The translations under genes and the position numbers were made by a program. Below the pieces are notes generated by a model, which worked only from the letters and a program-made list of their open reading frames with translations, searched no databases and was not told the DNA's origin. Shown piece after piece: positions 12,393 through 24,805 of a stretch of 64,000 bases of DNA. Each line of letters starts with the position of its first letter. Position 1 is the stretch's first letter. Origin of the DNA: Rhizophagus irregularis (lineage: Eukaryota; Glomeromycota; Glomeromycetes; Glomerales; Glomeraceae); NCBI RefSeq assembly GCF_026210795.1, contig NC_089456.1, forward strand, positions 188,501 to 252,500, in the 5' to 3' direction.

Positions 12393-12637
12393 TAAAGTTG
12401 CCTGCCTAAACCTCTCCAAAATTTTACAATTAGTTTTTCCAAAATTGTACTATAGTTTTATTATAGTTTCAGTAAAGTTTTGGCAGTTTTAGCATTTATA
12501 ATAAGTTTCGTTAGATTTCACTTTTCTCCAGAGTTTTGCCAACTTTTTAATAAAACTTTTATATAGTTTCAGCAAAGTTTTGCCATTTCAGCATTTTGCC
12601 AACTTGCCAAAACCCCCTAGTTTCTCCATCAACCTTA
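12393..12637. mobile_element. 245-bp MITE of the hAT-1 family
   Basis: Ends TAAAGTTGCCTGCC and CATCAACCTTA resemble those of hAT-1, with degenerate GCCGAAAC-like repeats inside. A perfect 8-bp duplication ATTATTAG lies at 12385-12392 and 12638-12645. It probably relied on the hAT-1 transposase. Confidence 0.85.
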
Positions 12638-12767
12638 ATTATTAGTAATGGATTTAAGTATACAGTCAACTCCCTTTATAGTCACTCTCGTTATAGTCAC
12701 ATTCTACTATATAGTCACATCAGTTAAATGTTCAAAATACTTTATTATTAAAATCTATCCTATATAA

Positions 12768-12855
12768 TCACAATCTATCCATCTATAATCACAATCTATC
12801 CATCTATAATCACAATCTATCCATCTATAATCACAATCTATCCATCTATAATCAC
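12768..12855. repeat. 21-bp tandem repeat, four copies
   Basis: The unit CTATAATCACAATCTATCCAT is repeated four times without visible change. It amplifies the subterminal motif TATAATCAC of the pogo-like element. Confidence 0.9.
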
Positions 12856-13447
12856 TATCACACCCATCCTCAAAAATCTTATATTAAAAAAAACCATTTA
12901 TAATCACAGTTATATAAAGAATATATTAAATAACCTGACATCTAATAATTGTACAAAGATGTTAGAATCGTCTCACTAAGACGAATCAAATGGTAGTAGT
13001 TTTATCCTTTTACTTTACTAGTATTTACAGCCAAGCCTCCCTCTACCTTTTTTTGAAGCATCTTTGCATATTGGACTATTTTCCTATCATCTCCATGGGC
13101 AAATATTATACCAAGTATTTAATTCCTCAGATAACAGCACCACTAATTGAAAACATCTCCCATCGAACCACTTTTAAGGCTGATTTGAAGCTAGGAATAC
13201 ACTGCCTACTTATCCTATACCTATTGCATGATACTGGTACTTAATTTATTTTACGACCTTTAGAGAACATTTACTTTCATAGAGGACTTTTGACAGGTAA
13301 CATTAACTATCTAGTACTCTTCCATACCACCATTTTAGGTACGAGGTCTCACTCAAAGGCTACTACAGCTTGCGATTACCCAGTACCAATAGTACAGTTG
13401 TTTACCCTAAGTGGTATACTTTGTAGCGACCACTCGACAGAAAGTAG

Positions 13448-16400
13448 CAGCGTTTGTGGATATGACAACGTCCGAACGATAAGGCTTGGACACAGACGGT
13501 CCGGGACATGTCCAAATGTCCGTGTCCCATAATGTCCCAACAAATCGAATGGTGTGGGACGTTGTCCCACTAGATTTTCCTTCCGTCCCGGACGTCCCGT
13601 ACAGTCCGAGTATCCTAAAATTAGATGATTTTAGATCGGCTTATCGATTATCAATCTATTTTTTTTTTCACCTTTTTTATTTTGGACTTCGGAGACTTCC
13701 TTAATATTATAAAAAGCAAATAAAAAAAGGTAATTGATTTACATTTATAAATTTCTATACTATTTTATATTTAAAAAAAAAATTTCGATATTAAAAATTT
13801 CGATATAAATTTTTTTGAAAAAAAAAATTACGATATCATTATGACTATCGAAAAAAAAATTCACGATATAATTTTGTTACAAAAATTTCTTAGAGACACA
13901 CGGCTTGGAATTTCCAATAAACAGGACAAGACATCAAGACTACAAACCGAAGTGGGTATTCTTTGCTTTTTGTTATTAAAAGGTTTTTCCTCTTTTTATT
14001 ATAATATCTTTCTAAAACTAACGTTATTCTTGTAGTAAGCTTAAAATGCCACAATTGTCAAGTATATTAGACGAATTTATTATAAAAACTAAGGAAAAAC
14101 TTAATCAGAGTAACCTTAAAACGTATTGTAAATGTTGCGTTGATGCATTAGGCGAGGAAGAAGGAAAGAAAGCTTGTTTTCCTAATAAAACAGATAGAAT
14201 ATTAAAACATTTGAAAAAATGCAAATATTTTCTTGAAGAAGTGACGCCCGAAATACAAGATGAAATATTCTCATTATCAAAAAGTAATGAAAAACAAGCA
14301 GAAAATCGGACAGAAAACCAAGCGAAACGGTGCATGTAAGTTTTTAATATTTCTGGATTTGATGCAAAAATATTTTATTGGTATATTGAATTCAGCTTTT
14401 TTTTTTTAGTTTTACAAAGCAGTGATGGTTATGATGCTTCATCTGTTTCTTCAAGAAAAGTTTTACGTACTTCTTATGGACCACTTGATAATTTTATTGT
14501 TAGATCATTATCAAACGAGGATATTAAGAAATTTCGCATATTATTAATTAGATTAACAGTTTCTTGTGGGTGGGCTTTGCATTGGGTTAACAATCCTGAA
14601 GCAAAGGAATTATTTGAATTCCTTAATCCTTTTCTTAAACTACCTGATCGTCATACACTTGGTGGTGAAATTTTACAAGATGCTGTTTCCGAAGGAGATA
14701 AAGCAATGCAAATTGCATTAAAAGAGGATCCAATTGGCATAACTCTTACATTTGATGGCTGGACAAACGTAAAAAATGAACAATTATTGGGTGTTGTAAT
14801 TATGACATCAGAGGGAAGACCTTATGTATGGAAAGCAGATGATATAAGTTCGGAAAGAGAAACCCATCTCGAAGTAATGGAAAAGACGGAAGTCATGATT
14901 AATGAATTAAAAAACGAAAATATAAAGGTTTGTGCTGTTGTAACAGATAGTGCGGGTGCATATGCTGCAGCTAGGTATTTAAGTAATATTTATTTTTTTT
15001 ATTTGTATATTTGTATTTTTTTGTTTTTATTAATGATTTTATAATATATAGGCGAAAATTAAGAATCTCAAATAGAGATATTGTTTTTTTACCATGTTTC
15101 GCGCACCAACTTAATCTTTGTATTGGTGAAATATTTAAAGAATCCACAGATTTAAAAACAACGTTGAATCATGCAATTCAACTTGCTACTTATTTTAGAA
15201 ATGCTAATAATAAGTTCTTTATAGCAAAATTACGTGATCGGCGAAAAGAAACTTATGGTAAATATTATACAATTGCAGCTCCGGGAGAAACTCGGTGGAA
15301 TAGTTATTATGAAGTATGTACAAGTCTTTTGAGAATTCAACAAGCTTTACAGGTAAATTTATAACTTAATGTTATTAAATTAAATGTAAATTAATTTTAT
15401 TGATTATTAACTTAATTATTAGCTATTTGCAATTAATTTCAAACCACCATTTAATCAAGCTCGAAAAAAGACAGGAGATCAACCATGTATTAAAATAGAA
15501 ATATTTGAAATTATTGATTCTAGTACATTTTGGAACAACTTAAATATAATTGTAGAAGTGTTATATCCTTATTGTAAAATATTAAATAATCTTCAACAAG
15601 ATAAAGCAAGATTATTTCAAGTTATACATGGTCTCGCATATCTTATTCAATTTTGGACTAATTATGAAGATACCCAACTTGCCGCAAAATTAATAGTTAG
15701 GTTAGAGAACAGGTGGAATGATTGGGAACAGCCTTTACTTTTACTGGCGTGCTTATTACATCCTGAGTATAAGACAAATCAATTCAAGGATAATATTAAG
15801 ATTAATTATACTACATTTGGTAAATGGCTCACTTACTATTATCAAGCATGGTTTGAAAAAGAATCTACCTGTATTTTACGTGAATTTGATGACTTTCGTT
15901 TAGGAAAATATCCATTTGATTATGATACATATAAGCAATTTAATGGTGATATTTGGCGATATTGGTGTTTTGCAGAAACATCTACAAATGAATTAGGCTT
16001 AGTTGCTTGTAGATTATTTGGAATTTGTGTAAATGCAGCTTCTGTGGAGCGTCTTTGGAGTTGTATGGGTTTCTTACAGACAAATCGACGAAATCGTTTA
16101 AAGGTATTTTTATTTTTGTTATAAATATTGAAATTTTAATATTAAAATACTAATATTTTATTGTCTTTATATTTAGTCATCAAAAACTCTTGCTATGAGT
16201 AAATTAAGAGCAGATATTACATGGAAGCATCGGGTTAATGCTAGTACTACTTCTACTTTAATAACTCCACTTAGTATTATAAATGATGTTAACAAAAATA
16301 ATACAAATGATAATGAAGAAATTGAAAAAAATAATGAACAAATTCCAGAAAATGAAAATAGGGAGGATGAAAATGATGATTTAACTAATTTAGAAAATGA

Positions 16401-16830
16401 GTTTGGAGATTATTTACAAGAATGGGCAGAAATGTTAGAAGAAGAAGCTAACAAAAATGAAGAATATGAAACAGATGAGTTAGATATATTTATAGAAACT
16501 AATAAAATTACTCATCCGGCAATTGATTCTGATGCCAAATGGAAATTAAAATCAATTTTTAAAGAATTAGAATTTCCTTTTTAATAAAATAAAGAAAATA
16601 AAAATGCCCAATTTATAAATACTAATAATTTAATTTTGCCAATTTATTTTTATTAAAATCTTTTTTAAATTCAATTAAATAGTTAAAAATTATCAAAAAG
16701 TAAAATTACATTTATATTATATAAACTTAAATGTCCCAGATGTCCTTGGACATTACAAGTCTTGTCCAAAGACTTGGACTGTCCCGGACTGTCCCATCCA
16801 AGGACATGTCCCAGTCCCATACCAACACTG
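13448..16830 (+). mobile_element. hAT-2: complete 3.4-kb hAT transposon
   Basis: Ends CAGCGTTTG and CCAACACTG are flanked by a perfect 8-bp duplication GAAAGTAG (13440-13447 and 16831-16838). Subterminal regions on both sides (about 13490-13610 and 16730-16820) are dense in GTCCCGGAC / GGACATGTCC words, probable transposase binding sites. It holds a single five-exon gene. The 242-bp MITE at 53979-54220 has similar tips (CAGTGTTAATTT). Confidence 0.92.
14046..16584 (+). CDS. hAT-2 transposase, five exons, apparently intact
   Basis: Exons 14046-14335, 14423-14974, 15052-15352, 15423-16103 and 16177-16584 give exactly 744 codons (743 residues) with no internal stop, all introns being GT-AG of 70-87 bp. 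The first acceptor is ambiguous: AG at 14422 keeps the frame best, while AG at 14395 also stays open. Landmarks in order: BED-like finger (YCKCC, then H-L-K-K-C) at about 27-60, LTFDGWTN, VVTDSAGAY, PCFAHQLNLC, ETRWNSYYE, and the C-terminal dimerisation region with ASVERLWSC (catalytic Glu). The last exon adds an acidic tail rich in Asn and Glu. Nuclear cut-and-paste transposase. Open frame, clean TSD and intact TIRs suggest recent activity. Confidence 0.92.
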
Positions 16831-16838
16831 GAAAGTAG

Positions 16839-17430
16839 TAGGCATCTGTCCAGGATCACCCCTAGCCTTATAGTGGGTATCAACCACCAGGGATCACCAA
16901 CTAGGACCTAAGAAGTGGAAAATTGAACCCTATAACCATGCTACCTGTTCTGTGTACGAACACTTTGGTTAATTTAAGACCTAACAGAAGGTCAAACTAC
17001 CACTAAGACATTGTACTTTCAGCTTTACTATCTAAAACAACTATCTAGCTATTACTAATCCCAAGTGGTATTGTGAAGTGACCATCCAGATAGGAAGTCC
17101 TTCGAGGTATAGTAGTGGCCTCCAAAGGACGGGGACTGCGCGTATACTGTATGACCTTATAGGGAACGTTAGAAAAATACCATAACCCTTTGTTGAAATG
17201 TATGACCTAACTGTACATACTAATTCACTATGATGCAGTTCAACTACACTAATCCCTGTACCTTCCCGCTATTAGTTGTAGCATTCACAGTAAAATTCAT
17301 TTTATTTCCGTGATCGGTAGAATTGAACCTGTGATCTCACCATACTCAGGCTATATGAGGAAGTGCCGCCTTAACAACTGCACTGGGGTGATCAGCCCTT
17401 AGTTTTATCATTTTACTGTGCAAACAATCT
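16839..17430 (-). ncRNA. Possible tRNA-derived (SINE-like) segment within the retroelement
   Basis: On the minus strand, near 17400-17310, a block reads CAGTTGTTAAGGCGGC (resembling a tRNA D-arm / A box) followed about 40 nt later by GGTTCAATTCTACC (resembling a B box). The spacing suits an internal RNA polymerase III promoter, but the T-stem does not pair well, so this is not a functional tRNA. It could be the head of a SINE or a chance match. The rest of the stretch shows no coding. Confidence 0.3.
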
Positions 17431-18239
17431 TTCAGACATTTTTATTCATATTTATAAAGGTTTACAAATCAAATATAGAAATATAAAATCAAAAATACAA
17501 AATAAAGAAATAAAGAGTAATCTCATAGCGCAAATCAATTGAAAGTAAAAATCTAAAAAAACCTTAAACAATCTCTTAAAATAGCACTACATTCCCCAGA
17601 TTAATACTAGATCACTGTGAGGTGACTAAATAGTTAATAAAAACTAAACCGATAAAGGCAAAAAAAGTTAAAAGCTACAAAAAAGGTAGAAGAACCAAAA
17701 ACTATTGCCAAAGAAAAAAAACTAAAAAATAAGAAAAAAGGAATAACAAATTAGTCTTATACAAAGTAAAATAAAAAGAGAACCGGATCTAAATCAATAA
17801 ATCACAAAAAGAAAGGGATAATAAACTAAACAAATCACCACAACTCCTTTAATTTCTACACAACCACAAATTGAACAAATAAATCCAAACAAGATAATCT
17901 AACCAATCTAAAAGGAAAATAGGTTAATAAACCTATTAATCGAACAAGAAAAAGTCAATTTAAGAAGACCATCCATAATTCTTAAGTGAGACCGAAACCA
18001 AAGAGAACAGGTAAGAAATATCCAACTGACAAATATTACAACAGGAAAGAGAGAGGAACGATAAATTTTCCATTTATGATGATGATCAAATTTCAAAAAA
18101 TTGAAATAAGAGTTGACAATAAGAGAAGTAAAATCAAATAAAACATTTGAAATCAATTTAGTGAAAACTGCTACCAAAGGACAAAAGTCCAGGCAAAAAG
18201 AAAAAAAGATAATTGGAGGAAAAGCAGATACAGAAAGAG
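17431..18239 (-). other. Retroelement interior, probably decayed coding DNA
   Basis: A 112-codon minus-strand frame (17908-18246) follows on from the pseudogene upstream and is hydrophobic and low in complexity. I cannot tell whether it is coding or a downstream decayed region. The rest is A-rich. Confidence 0.35.
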
Positions 18240-19313
18240 GATCCAAAGTAGAAAAAATATCATCAAAAAATGAAGGAGAAAATTGAGGATCATCATCTGA
18301 ATTATACGGTTTATCATCAGAATCATAATTTAAAGTAAAAGTATCAAAAGAGCGTGATAGTAAAGGACATCATAAACTGAGAGAAGTTCATCAAAATCTA
18401 TAAAAGATTCAACCTGTCAAAGAGGAGTAACTGAAAAAGGGGAAGCAAACTGATTTTTAGCAAAGACTTGAACAGCAGCAAATTTAGCAGCCTTACGGGT
18501 AGCTTCAAAAGAAGATAGACCTAGATCAGACATCAAATTAGAAACTTCATTAGAATCCAAAAGAGTATAATAAGAAAAGTCTTTATCTACCAATTTAACC
18601 AGAGAAGGAGAAAGAATATCTGAAATAGATTTATTAGAAGCAGTTGGAGGAGCACATATGGAATAGCTGAGAGAACCAAGAAGAAGATTTTCATTAATTT
18701 CACCAGCTATAAGTATATTGGTCTGGTACAGTAGAACAAATTCTTTGAAAAGCAGGGTCACAAATAACTGGTTGAATAATCAAATCTGATGCCATATCAG
18801 GAAAATCTTCAAGATAATTATCATCTTCATCTTGATGAGCATCAGGCGTAAATATAGGAAGGCGTAAATGCAGGAGGTACAGAATCATTTGAAGATTCTG
18901 GACGAATATGATGAGAATACGTGATTTATGAAGTATCAATCTTTTAACAAGGGTACGTGCTAAATCCTTTTTTTAAGTACAAGAAAGGAAAGGGCAAATA
19001 CGAGAAAGAGAATCTTGCAATTTTCTACAATTAGAAATACAAGCATCACTAGGAGAAGAAAGAGAAGTAAATGTAGAGTCAAATTCTTTAAGCAGTTCAG
19101 CTTTAGAAAGAACTTTTCTTCAATTTCTATATGAAGGAGTATGAAAGAAGAAACATCTAGCAAGAAATAAGTCAAAAGCAAGATGACACTATTTCTATTC
19201 CGAAGCAACAAAAGGTGAAAGAGGTATAGGCCTAGTTGGATTATTAGTTTGTCGTATGGAAGGGGAACAAGAAAAATTAAAATTTTTTCGTCCCATAAAA
19301 GAAAGGCGACCAA
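18240..19313 (-). pseudogene. Frameshifted protein remnant of unknown family (retroelement 5' part)
   Basis: Minus-strand segments in three frames read as protein: near 19120-19000 KAELLKEFDSTFTSL and on; near 18940-18750 an acidic stretch with DEDDNYLEDFPDMASDL; at 18700-18417 SDLGLSSFEATRKAAKF; then ESFIDFDELLSVYDVLYY and an Asp-rich stretch. Together they suggest one protein of 350-450 residues broken by several frameshifts. I recognise no catalytic motif. It might be an ORF1 or gag-like protein of the retroelement, or a captured host sequence. Confidence 0.45.
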
Positions 19314-20004
19314 AGAAAAACGATAAAATTAAAGAAAAAGGACTCTCAAAAAATGAGAAAATAATACAAAGAGAGTATTTAAATTATTCTGGACAAGTTC
19401 TAAAAGCCAAAGGCCCAAAGAAAAAGAAAAAAAAGAAGAGAAGAACCAGAAAAATAAAAATATTTTTCCAACAAAATACTGTTGTGAAGGCAACGGAAGA
19501 GAGTTAGTTTTAGTTTTATTCTTTTACGATCACTGGCCGATAAGTTATTCAACAAAATGTTAAACATCAGCATTATCATATTTCTTAATTTATGTTTACT
19601 GCGCTAAATAACATTTTGCTAAATTTCTCAGTACTTAGTAATTGTAAAAAATGATTAATAGTAGCTCATTAGAATCACCTTATCAAGACGAATCAAATGG
19701 TAGTAAGCTCATCTCTTTGTGATTAATATTGACGGAATTACTGCTTAAAAACCATTTAATATTTTTTAATTTTGGAAATTAATCTAGTGATTAGATTTCG
19801 ATGTATCTTATACCATTAAATTCGTCTCATCAAGATAAATCGAATGGTAGTAAGATCATCTCTCTAGAATCAATATTATCAAAGTTATTATACAAAAACC
19901 ATTAATATTTTTTTTAATTTTGGAAATTAATCTAGTGATTGGATTTTGATATATTTTATACCATTAGGACTGTCTCATCAAGGTGAATTGAATGGCGGTA
20001 AGAT

Positions 20005-21298
20005 AGGACCCTGAACAATATATATATAGGTCAGATAAAAAATTCAAAATTTACTAAGGTTAATAAGCAAATATTTTTCATGTCTGCTAATTTTTTTTAT
20101 AAAATATGTATATAAAAAAAGCAATTTCTATTTGTACACGGGGTGTTTAAACACGGGTCATATTAGTAGATTAAAAACGGCATTCAAAACCTCCTTTAAT
20201 GCCTTAAGTAAACTTGCAGAGCAGGTGAAAATACATATATTTATCTGTAATATAATAAGAATAAAAAGTAAAAGAGTATAATGTCGGTAGCATTTAATTT
20301 CAAGTTAAAAAACAAAAAATTAGTCTATTAAAAATTATATTTATATGACCCGTGTACAAACACCCCATGTAAACTTAGAAAATTTCTATAAAAAAAACTA
20401 AAAAAACAAAAATTTTTGAAATTAAGTATGGATAAAAGCTATTATTATTTTTTTGTAATATTACAACTTATAAATGTTTCTTATTAATATTTCGTATATC
20501 TGTTCTGTGACTTCAGAGCGTAATTTAGGCACTTTAGTCAAAGGAAACATCCAAAACCTTCTTAAGTAAGGTTGTTCAGCAGGTTCGAATCTACTTATAT
20601 ATAAATTTTTATCATGATTGAATAGATATTTATAGATTTATTCATGTTTTTTGTAACGCCACCAATACGCGGAATTTTTATTTTTAAAATTTACTGTAAA
20701 ATTTGTCAAAAAAAATATTTTTAAAAAATTTTCTAAGTAAAAATGAAATAACTTTTACTGATTATTACAAAAATTATAGTGTAAAATTATAAAAAAACAG
20801 AAAACCACATTTTTCCCTTCCCATCTACCCGTTGCTCTCATTTTCAATATATATTTTTTACTGTTACACAGACGCGTATATGATTTATAATTTTAATGTT
20901 ACGTGGACGCGTATTTGTTTTATCAAAACACATTACACAATCACGTCTAAAAATGATTCCTGTATTACGTATACAATTAACTTATTCTTTGTATTAAAAA
21001 TAGTAAATTTTTTTTACACAAACATGTTTATAACTTTGTTTACATATTTTATTAAATTTTTTTAATGTGAAAAATGTAAATATATATTATATTATATATA
21101 TATATTAAAAAAATCTATCCTGCTACGCAAATATATATCTGACTATTAATAATTTAATACTCTGCTACGCATAATTATATCTGACTATTTAAAAATTATG
21201 TTATCAAATAAGCAATAATAAATCTCACATAGGATAAATTTTTATATGTTAGTTAAGCAAACTCAAAACCTACCTTTATATATATTATTCGGGGTCCT
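20005..21298. mobile_element. AGGACCC-terminal element, 1.3 kb, 8-bp TSD
   Basis: Ends AGGACCCTGAACAATATATA and TATATTATTCGGGGTCCT are inverted repeats, flanked by a perfect 8-bp duplication GGTAAGAT (19997-20004 and 21299-21306). The interior is AT-rich without a transposase. A decayed relative in opposite orientation lies at about 30750-31315. It shares its AGGACCC tips and TSD length with the MITEs at 39906, 47818 and 54503. Confidence 0.85.
20136..20372. repeat. Inverted-repeat element nested in the AGGACCC element
   Basis: Left arm ACGGGGTGTTTAAACACGGG with TCATAT, right arm ATGACCCGTGTACAAACACC with CCATGTA. This is a MITE-like 237-bp unit. The target duplication is unclear. Confidence 0.5.
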
Positions 21299-21502
21299 GG
21301 TAAGATCATCTTTCTACAATTATTAATATTGGCAGAGTTATGATACAATAAAGATTTAAGTATAATTCTAACCAAAATTATGTTAATTTTTGGCTGGAAT
21401 TATGATATACTAATATAAGAAATTTTTTATATAGTCACATCTCTTTATAATCACTAAATATGGACTGTCCCAAATGTGTGACTATAAAGAGAGTTGACTG
21501 TA

Positions 21503-22143
21503 TTCATAACAACAGTCTCACATTCTTTATATTATTTCAGAATTCAGGATGTAAGGAACCATTGTACAGACATTTTTTTAAATGAAACTGTTCAAACTCT
21601 ATTGTTCCAATTTAGCAAAGCCCACTTGTTAAAATTTATAGACAAAGTCACAATCAAATACTTCTTTTACATCTTGACTTTGAATGCAATAATTTGACCT
21701 CATTTTTCTAGGTTTGTAAAAATATCAAGTTGTAACATGGTGGAGAGAATATTATATATGACTATTTCTTGAATATTGATCTTATTATGTAGTATATATC
21801 TGGTCATGACAGTCAAAATTATTTTCTCTGATATAAGCTTAGACTTCTTAGTCTTTTGCTGCTACAGTTTGTTAGACATACTACTCTTCAGTGAAATTAT
21901 CAGAACCAGAACCTTTTGTGATTTCAGTATATATTACACATTTCTTTCCTCTTAAAGTATATTATAATAATATAACTATATATATCACTTTATCACACAG
22001 TAAGATTCAATAAATTATGTGCCATCTGCACAATAATTTTTATTGAAAAATTAATATTGTGATAATCCATCTTAAAAGTAAGATGATTGAGCTTGTACAT
22101 TAAATTTTGTTTGTATCACAAGAAGTATGACTGGTAATTGGTA
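21503..22143 (-). other. Decayed DNA flanking hAT-3
   Basis: Short minus-strand stretches look protein-like (for example DCDFVYKF and VGFAKLEQ) but stops are frequent. If hAT-3 is removed this joins the remnant at 29420-29811. Confidence 0.3.
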
Positions 22144-23838
22144 TAGGGATGGGAATCGAATCTGCGATAATCGAATTAATCGAAACTTGATTCAAAATCG
22201 ATTAATCGAAAATCGCATAAAAAAATCGAATCTATTGTAATTGTTGCAGATCATTGCCATTAGTTTCTTTAAAATTAACCATGTGATTTGGCTGATTATT
22301 TTACTATTACGCAAATTTAGCTAAATCCGATATACAATGAAATTGCCGATATTCCAAAGCAAATTTTGGTTGAATGATCAATGTGTTATGATCGGATTTA
22401 TTTTATTTAATTTCTTATTTTAGTTATTATATGATTATTTAATAAATTATTATTTATATATTTATTTTCTTTATATGGATTTCTTTATAATGATTATAAA
22501 TATTATTGAGTTGATTAATTCAATGGTATTAATTTACTTTATTTGATTTGACAATGAAAATAACTGCTATTGCACAAAATTAATTAATAATTAATTAAAA
22601 ACTGTGATACATTAGAATAGATTTGAGATTAGATTTTACTTCTGGATATTTATTGAAAAAGAGATGGAATTTTTTTATATATAGACACTTTGCTCTTTGT
22701 TAAAATTACAAGAAAATCGTCCTAGATTTTTCTAATAATTATTATTAATTATTCTTTCTGTACCCAACGAACAGCCTCATCAATTTTCATTAATCCTTAT
22801 ATAATTATAATATCAAAACAATATATTTAATCATTAGTTTACCAAATTTACTGGTAACAATACCATCATTAATATTATATTATATAATTTACTAATTTAT
22901 TAATTAATAAATATTAAATAAAATATTAAACTTTCACATAAATAGTTACCCATTTTAAACTATTAAAAATGGCGACCACTACAAGAAATAAACATAAGCA
23001 AATACTCAAAGAAGCAGAAGAAGCAGCAGCAAAAGAAAGAAGTTCAATACAAGAAATTGCAGATGAAAGTGAAAATGATTCTAGTTATTTATATGAATCA
23101 GAAATTTTATTAGAGAAAAGTTTTATAACAATACAAGAAATTAATGATAACACAATATCTGATGCATCTATATCAGACCTTAATATAATTATTAATGATG
23201 AAGTAGAAGTCAATAAACAGTCTTTATTAATGAAAGAAAGAAAGCCTCCATCTAAAATCACGAAACCTAAAACTAGCTGGGTTTGGAAATTTTTTCAATT
23301 TAATGATGATAATACTAAAACTATTTGTCAGATTAATGGTTGTGAAAAAATGCTTGCATGGTGTGGTTCTCCAAGTTCAATGAAAACACATTTATCAGGA
23401 ATGCATAAAATTACAAAAGCTATTGCAATGAGATATGAGGAAGAAGAATTAGAAAAACTTAAGAAACCTGATAATATTATTAACCCACATAATTCTTCTA
23501 AACAAGAAACTTTAACTAAAAATGTCATAGGTTTTGTTATTGGTACAGTACAACCCCTAAGTATCACTGGTCAAAAACCAGGCAAACGTGGCATAGTAGC
23601 CTTTATCTTTATTAAATTTATTCGAACTTTACAATTTACAAAAAAAAAATAAAAAGAAAATATAAAAATAAAACTAACTAAAAACAAAGCTATATAGTCT
23701 CCTAAGAAAAAATAAAGTAAAAAATTAATCTAAAAAAGAAAAATCGCATTACACTAAATTTCCCCAGATCTTCCCCCTTGATATATTCCAACTAAAGTAG
23801 AAGCAACTATGCTAACAAAATAACGAATAGCGCGCCCA

Positions 23839-24526
23839 CTATAGAAATCGACACTCCATCCTGCAAAAGCTGTTATTAAGTAGCGCCGTTAGACGACCCA
23901 TAAAACCCGAAAAGTGATTAAACCAAGGCAAACCATATTTCATCGAGTTCTTCAACCAATTGGTTCCGGAGTCGCGTGAATCGTGTAGGGTCGGAGGTGG
24001 TAAAGATGAGTAAGGTATGTACGTTGACAATGGCAAATTAGAAGGCTTCGGAGTAGTTTTCAACTTATAAGTAATATTCATCGCGTTTTCCCATCTACTT
24101 TTCTCATAAGAACGCGATTCCAAATTCGTTTTCTGAATTTTTGGACAAAATTATTATGAATAGCAGCGATAACCTTAATCGCAGAGATTCTTGGAATAGA
24201 CAGATCGACTAAGATGTCAATAAAAAGTGTAGGTAAACAACCGCGGACAAGGCGTATGAGGAACCAACCGATTTAGAAGAAAAGAGCCAAGCATGAAGAG
24301 AAGTGAGTTTAGCAATAAAGGGAGTAGGATCAATATTAGCCAATTTTCCAGCTTCTTGAATTTTAGAAATCAAATGATTTTGATAAGATTGGAGAATTTG
24401 TTGCATAGGTAGACGACGTTTTTTGCACATAAAAAGGTGCATCAGGTCTTCCATGCGATCGATACAAGAACGGCAAGTTAATTCGTCCATGTATAAGTCT
24501 GGTCGAGTCGAAGCAAGCTTTTCCAA
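23839..24526 (-). pseudogene. LINE terminal zinc-knuckle region, out of frame with RNase H
   Basis: The frame at 24526-24209 contains CRSCIDRMEDLMHLFMCKK, a C-x2-C-x8-H-x4-C knuckle typical of LINE C termini. A further protein-like frame follows at 24123-23839. Frameshifts after 24806 separate them from the RNase H frame. Confidence 0.6.
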
Positions 24527-24805
24527 TGTGGGTAAGTCGTCCAGAGAAAAGTTTGAATTTAAAGGTTAGGTGTCTTGAAGCATGCTCAAGAGTAAAAGAT
24601 GCATCAGTGAGAAGGCTTGAAATTCAAGGTAAACCAAGTAAGTTCCCAATCGACAATATATTCTATATTAGATAATAATAAAGAAATAAAGTGAAATCGC
24701 GTTAAATTTAACAAATCACGCATTAACTGCGTTTGATAATACTGTTTAAGAAGGTGTCGTGGATTAGATTCACAAACGGCGTCATTGTCGTAAGTAAAGA
24801 CGAAA

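Larger units (their letters stand above)
13014..19510 (-). mobile_element. Retroelement insertion with 17-bp target duplication, carrying a nested hAT
   Basis: Direct repeats TAGTTTTATCCTTTTAC (12997-13013) and TAGTTTTATTCTTTTAC (19511-19527) flank the insert. Without the nested hAT (13448-16830) it is about 3.1 kb. The long variable duplication and lack of TIRs point to target-primed reverse transcription. The minus strand seems to be sense: protein remnants at 18240-19300 lie toward the 5' end, and the 3' end is CTGTAAATACTAGTAAA, shared with the 72-bp tail at 10871-10942. No reverse transcriptase was recognised, so it may be a non-autonomous or LINE-related element. Confidence 0.65.
12663..21500. 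mobile_element. pogo/mariner-like TIR element, copy 2, expanded to 8.8 kb by nested insertions
   Basis: The left end CAGTCAACTCCCTTTATAGT and right end AAAGAGAGTTGACTG, with TA on both sides, match copy 1 in inverted orientation, and the sequence is collinear with it once two insertions are removed: a retroelement (13014-19510) and an AGGACCC element (20005-21298). Modules around GTCTC palindromes reappear at 12970, 19685, 19825 and 19975. Confidence 0.82.

Noticed and set aside
13290-13704. Several overlapping frames of 64-80 codons on both strands
   Set aside because: They cross the hAT-2 left boundary and GTCC-rich subterminal repeats, so they cannot be ancestral genes.
17310-17400. Functional tRNA gene
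   Set aside because: T-arm and acceptor pairing fail; only box-like words remain.
19256-19507. Plus-strand Lys-rich 83-codon frame
   Set aside because: Protein-like signals in this stretch are on the minus strand; the Lys run comes from A-rich DNA.
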